Below, piece by piece: positions 62,125 to 64,000 of a stretch of DNA of 64,000 nucleotides. The position numbers and the translations under genes are program-made. The notes beneath the pieces are model-generated. The model worked only from the letters and a program-made list of their open reading frames with translations, was not told where the DNA came from and made no database searches. The DNA lies in the NCBI RefSeq assembly GCF_004761975.1, contig NZ_RQII01000028.1, positions 1 through 64,000 of the forward strand, written 5' to 3'. Source of the stretch: Planococcus koreensis (lineage in GTDB: Bacteria > Bacillota > Bacilli > Bacillales_A > Planococcaceae). Every line of letters begins with the position of its first letter. Position 1 is the first letter of the stretch.

Positions 62125-62868
62125 TTATTGAGCTGTATATCCGCCGTCGACCAAAATGGTCGTGCCTGTCATAAATTCATTTTCACAAAGGAAGACGATG
62201 GCATGGGCGATTTCTTCCGGCTGGCCGAGACGGCCGATCGGATGTTTTGCCACCAAGGCATCATAGAATTCCGGTCCGAGCGCATCACGGCTGACCATGC
62301 CTGACTCGACATATCCAGGAGCGACTGCGTTGACGCGGATATTCTTGCTGGCGTATTGAAGGGCAAGTGATTTGGTCATCAAATTGACCGCCCCTTTGGA
62401 AGCATTATACGCAAATGCGCCGCCTTCCCCGACGCTTCCGAGAATCGAAGAAGTGTTGATGACGACTCCACCGCCGGTTTTCATCATTTCCCGGACAGCA
62501 TGTTTGGAACCGAAAAAGACGCTGTCCTGATTGACTGCGATGGTTTTATGGTAATCTTCGTACGTCAGCTCGTGGGTTTCGCCAAGAGAACCGATGCCCG
62601 CGTTATTGACCATGATATCGAGCTGGCCGTATTGGCTGACCGCTTCCGCCACCAAGTTTTGTACAGCTTCTTCCTGGGACACATCCACTTTTAAAAATGA
62701 GACGCTGCCGCTATGCTCTTTCATGTGTTCAACTGCGGCTTGGCCGCCTTCTTCATTGAAATCAGCCACCAGCACTTTCGCCCCTTTAGCCAGAAACGCT
62801 TTTGCGGTTGCCAGCCCGATGCCAGATGCGCCGCCTGTCACCACTGCCACTTTGCCTTGTAAATCCAT
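62125..62868 (-). CDS. Short-chain dehydrogenase/reductase (FabG-like)
   Basis: 247 residues. Classical SDR: GGASGIGLATAKAFL, NNAGIGSLG, INTSSILGSVGEGGAFAYNASKGAVNLM (Ser, Tyr, Lys all present) and VDGGYTAQ. Substrate unknown; close to 3-oxoacyl-ACP reductase and dehydrogenases of secondary alcohols. Single-gene unit with TAAGGAGG ribosome site, own promoter and terminator. Confidence 0.92.
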   Translation of the reverse strand: MDLQGKVAVVTGGASGIGLATAKAFLAKGAKVLVADFNEEGGQAAVEHMKEHSGSVSFLKVDVSQEEAVQNLVAEAVSQYGQLDIMVNNAGIGSLGETHELTYEDYHKTIAVNQDSVFFGSKHAVREMMKTGGGVVINTSSILGSVGEGGAFAYNASKGAVNLMTKSLALQYASKNIRVNAVAPGYVESGMVSRDALGPEFYDALVAKHPIGRLGQPEEIAHAIVFLCENEFMTGTTILVDGGYTAQ

Positions 62869-62907
62869 CCAATCTGCCTCCTTATGATTTAAAATTTCTC
62901 ACCCTCC

Positions 62908-62942
62908 CATTATAACATTTATTTTCAGAATATTTGATATTC
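62908..62942 (-). promoter_or_regulatory. SDR promoter with GAATAT inverted repeat
   Basis: A TATAAT -10 lies at 62,908-62,913 (minus strand); the -35 is weak. Upstream, GAATATTTGATATTC at 62,928-62,942 is a perfect 6-bp inverted repeat with a 3-nt gap, overlapping the -35 region. Possible operator for the GntR protein of this cluster. Confidence 0.5.
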
Positions 62943-62950
62943 AATGAGTC

Positions 62951-63367
62951 TTACATGAAAAATACTTCCCGGTCTACTTGGTTCAAGGATTGCAACGCAG
63001 TGGCCAGCCGTTCTGCAAAATGCTCCGGCGGCTCTTTCGATTCCAGATGTACACAAATCAGGTTCGGGTTTTCTTCCAGCCATTGTGAATAGTCCGTTGG
63101 CAACGGAATCGGATGGCTCCGCAGGATTTTCAGAAAATCCGTGAATTCTTCCGGCAGCAAGCAGATTTCCGCCTTATTGACTGCTGTCCCATCTTCCTTC
63201 AAATGCTTGAACGAAATATCCAGGTCCAATTTGCAAGTAAAACAATGCTGATTGGATTGTATTTGAAGCGTCCGTTCTTTCCTGACCAGACAGCAATCCA
63301 ATTCGATTTCCGTCTCCGCGTCCAATAAATGCCCCACTTTTTCCGCAATCTTTTCGATGCGCTGCAT
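62951..63367 (-). CDS. Hypothetical protein with conserved Cys pair
   Basis: 138 residues from the ATG at 63,367 (AAAGGGTGG upstream; longer frame lacks a site). Not recognised. Soluble, with LDCCLVRKERTLQIQSNQHCFTCKLDLDISF near residues 24-54 containing CC and HCFTC, which might bind metal, and a C-terminal helix HFAERLATALQSLNQV. Preceded by a structured leader with a terminator. Single gene. Confidence 0.7.
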   Translation of the reverse strand: MQRIEKIAEKVGHLLDAETEIELDCCLVRKERTLQIQSNQHCFTCKLDLDISFKHLKEDGTAVNKAEICLLPEEFTDFLKILRSHPIPLPTDYSQWLEENPNLICVHLESKEPPEHFAERLATALQSLNQVDREVFFM

Positions 63368-63420
63368 ATTGATCCACCCTTTCATTGTCTTGTGCAAAAA
63401 TTTCAGCAGCAGTTTTAAAA

Positions 63421-63560
63421 ATAAAAAAAACGCCAAAAAGAATGCTTACATCCTTCTTGGCGCTGTTACCGGCACTATCGTCCGGAACATTCAACCACTT
63501 TATATGAAAATCAGTTTATAGGCCGCTTGATGGCATGTGTAAATAAAGAGGTGTTCCTCT
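63421..63560 (-). ncRNA. Structured leader or small RNA ending in a terminator
   Basis: On the minus strand three stems occur in order: AGAGG-AACA-CCTCT (63,547-63,560), TGTTCCGG...CCGGTAACA (about 63,462-63,487) and a terminator CGCCAAGAAGG...CTTTTTGGCG followed by eight T (63,424-63,464). The terminator stands about 55 nt ahead of the gene at 63,367, where an attenuator would sit, but it may simply end the pabBC-type transcript. I could not match it to a known riboswitch class. Confidence 0.4.
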
Positions 63561-63664
63561 AACCGAAGAATACACAATCGCGGGTAAAAAGTAAAGCTAA
63601 TATACCTAATTAATTATACATAAAAATATCGTTTATTTGACTTTACGTTGTTTTTTATACCACT

Positions 63665-64000
63665 TTATTGCGTTTTCACTGGAATTCCAATGTCTATTTC
63701 CACCCAGCCGCGAACGCCATTGATGAACCAGACTGCGTCCCATTCTGCGAGGCTGTCTTTGCGGACAATGCGCTCTTCAATGTTGCCGTTGTCGAGCAGC
63801 TGCTGCCGGAACGTGCCGGCAAGCAACCCGCTTTCAACCGGCGGGGTGAAAAAACGGCCATCCTTTTCCACAACCAGATTGCCGATTGTGAACTCAGTGA
63901 GTTCTCCGTTTTCATTCCATAAGAGCGCGGTGAAAGCCGTGTCGGCATCTTGCTGAGCCTCATCGTAAACTTTGCGGTGCGTTGTCTTATGGAAGAGGAA
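63665..64000 (-). CDS. PabC-like aminodeoxychorismate lyase domain, 5' end beyond window
   Basis: The last ~110 residues of a longer protein, open to the window edge. FLFHKTTHRKVYDEA, then LLWNENGELTEFTIGNLVVEKDGRFFTPPVESGLLAGTFR are typical of fold-IV PLP enzymes of the 4-amino-4-deoxychorismate lyase/branched-chain aminotransferase group. In many Bacillota this is the C-terminal half of a PabB-PabC fusion that makes 4-aminobenzoate for folate; whether that applies here needs the missing part. Ends VKTQ at 63,665. Confidence 0.82.
   Translation of the reverse strand, partial: FLFHKTTHRKVYDEAQQDADTAFTALLWNENGELTEFTIGNLVVEKDGRFFTPPVESGLLAGTFRQQLLDNGNIEERIVRKDSLAEWDAVWFINGVRGWVEIDIGIPVKTQ

Noticed and set aside
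63540-63565. PreQ1-type riboswitch
   Set aside because: An AGAGG...CCTCT stem is present but the conserved loop and the following A-rich pairing segment are missing.

Overview
The window looks like chromosome from a low-to-moderate GC Gram-positive bacterium (Bacillota), most likely Planococcaceae (Planococcus/Planomicrobium-like). This is inferred from strong GGAGG-type ribosome binding sites, frequent GTG/TTG starts, a CcpA cre-like site, and FusB/FusC-type, KtrC-type and YozG-type genes; no rRNA or tRNA gene is present to settle it.

Positions 1 to about 20,450 form an accessory, defence-type island. It opens with a DNA phosphorothioation system: dptF-dptG-dptH (restriction half, leftward) diverges from dndB-C-D-E-A (modification half, rightward) across a 170-bp promoter region that carries two palindromes. 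dptH runs off the left edge and is broken by two single-base shifts at A-runs. An IS150-like element (12,987-14,476) has jumped into the loop of what was one bidirectional terminator after dndA. Beyond it a leftward five-gene operon (HU-like protein with an extra domain, NUDIX hydrolase, PLD-nuclease/DEAD helicase/DUF3427, MazG-like pyrophosphatase, HNH nuclease) converges on the dnd operon. It is the best candidate here for a little-described defence module. By eye the Dnd block and the HNH gene are very AT-rich and the rest of that operon is intermediate.

From 20.5 to 31.1 kb is a sugar-acid/hydroxy-acid region: glycerate kinase, KdgT-type permease, a nickel-pincer racemase LarA with its complete cofactor pathway LarE-LarB-LarC and a nickel permease, headed by a promoter with a cre-like site and a divergent CdaR-type regulator. 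An FAH-family hydrolase and a short-chain dehydrogenase that lacks the usual Tyr/Lys follow as a separate unit.

From 31.1 to 33.5 kb are small housekeeping or regulatory genes (EF-G-binding protein, DUF6241, DUF2975 plus XRE). From 33.5 to 46.6 kb are hydroxy-dicarboxylate genes: CaiB CoA-transferase, CitE-like lyase and LacI regulator behind a perfect 20-bp operator; a D-malate/tartrate-type dehydrogenase with a GntR regulator; an aldo/keto reductase with a frameshifted MFS carrier; an amidase; and MmgE/PrpD with its own GntR regulator and two operators.

From 47.5 to 62.9 kb is a long leftward catabolic cluster: two SDRs, a PanE-like reductase, a GntR regulator, a complete oligopeptide-type ABC importer, and five hydrolases (aspartoacylase-like, amidase, creatininase, DUF885, M28). 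This is consistent with import and breakdown of an amide- or peptide-like compound of unknown identity. The window ends inside a PabC-like aminodeoxychorismate lyase domain. Three separate genes (dptH, MFS, M28) each fail only by one missing base per break, which raises the question of sequence error versus real decay.
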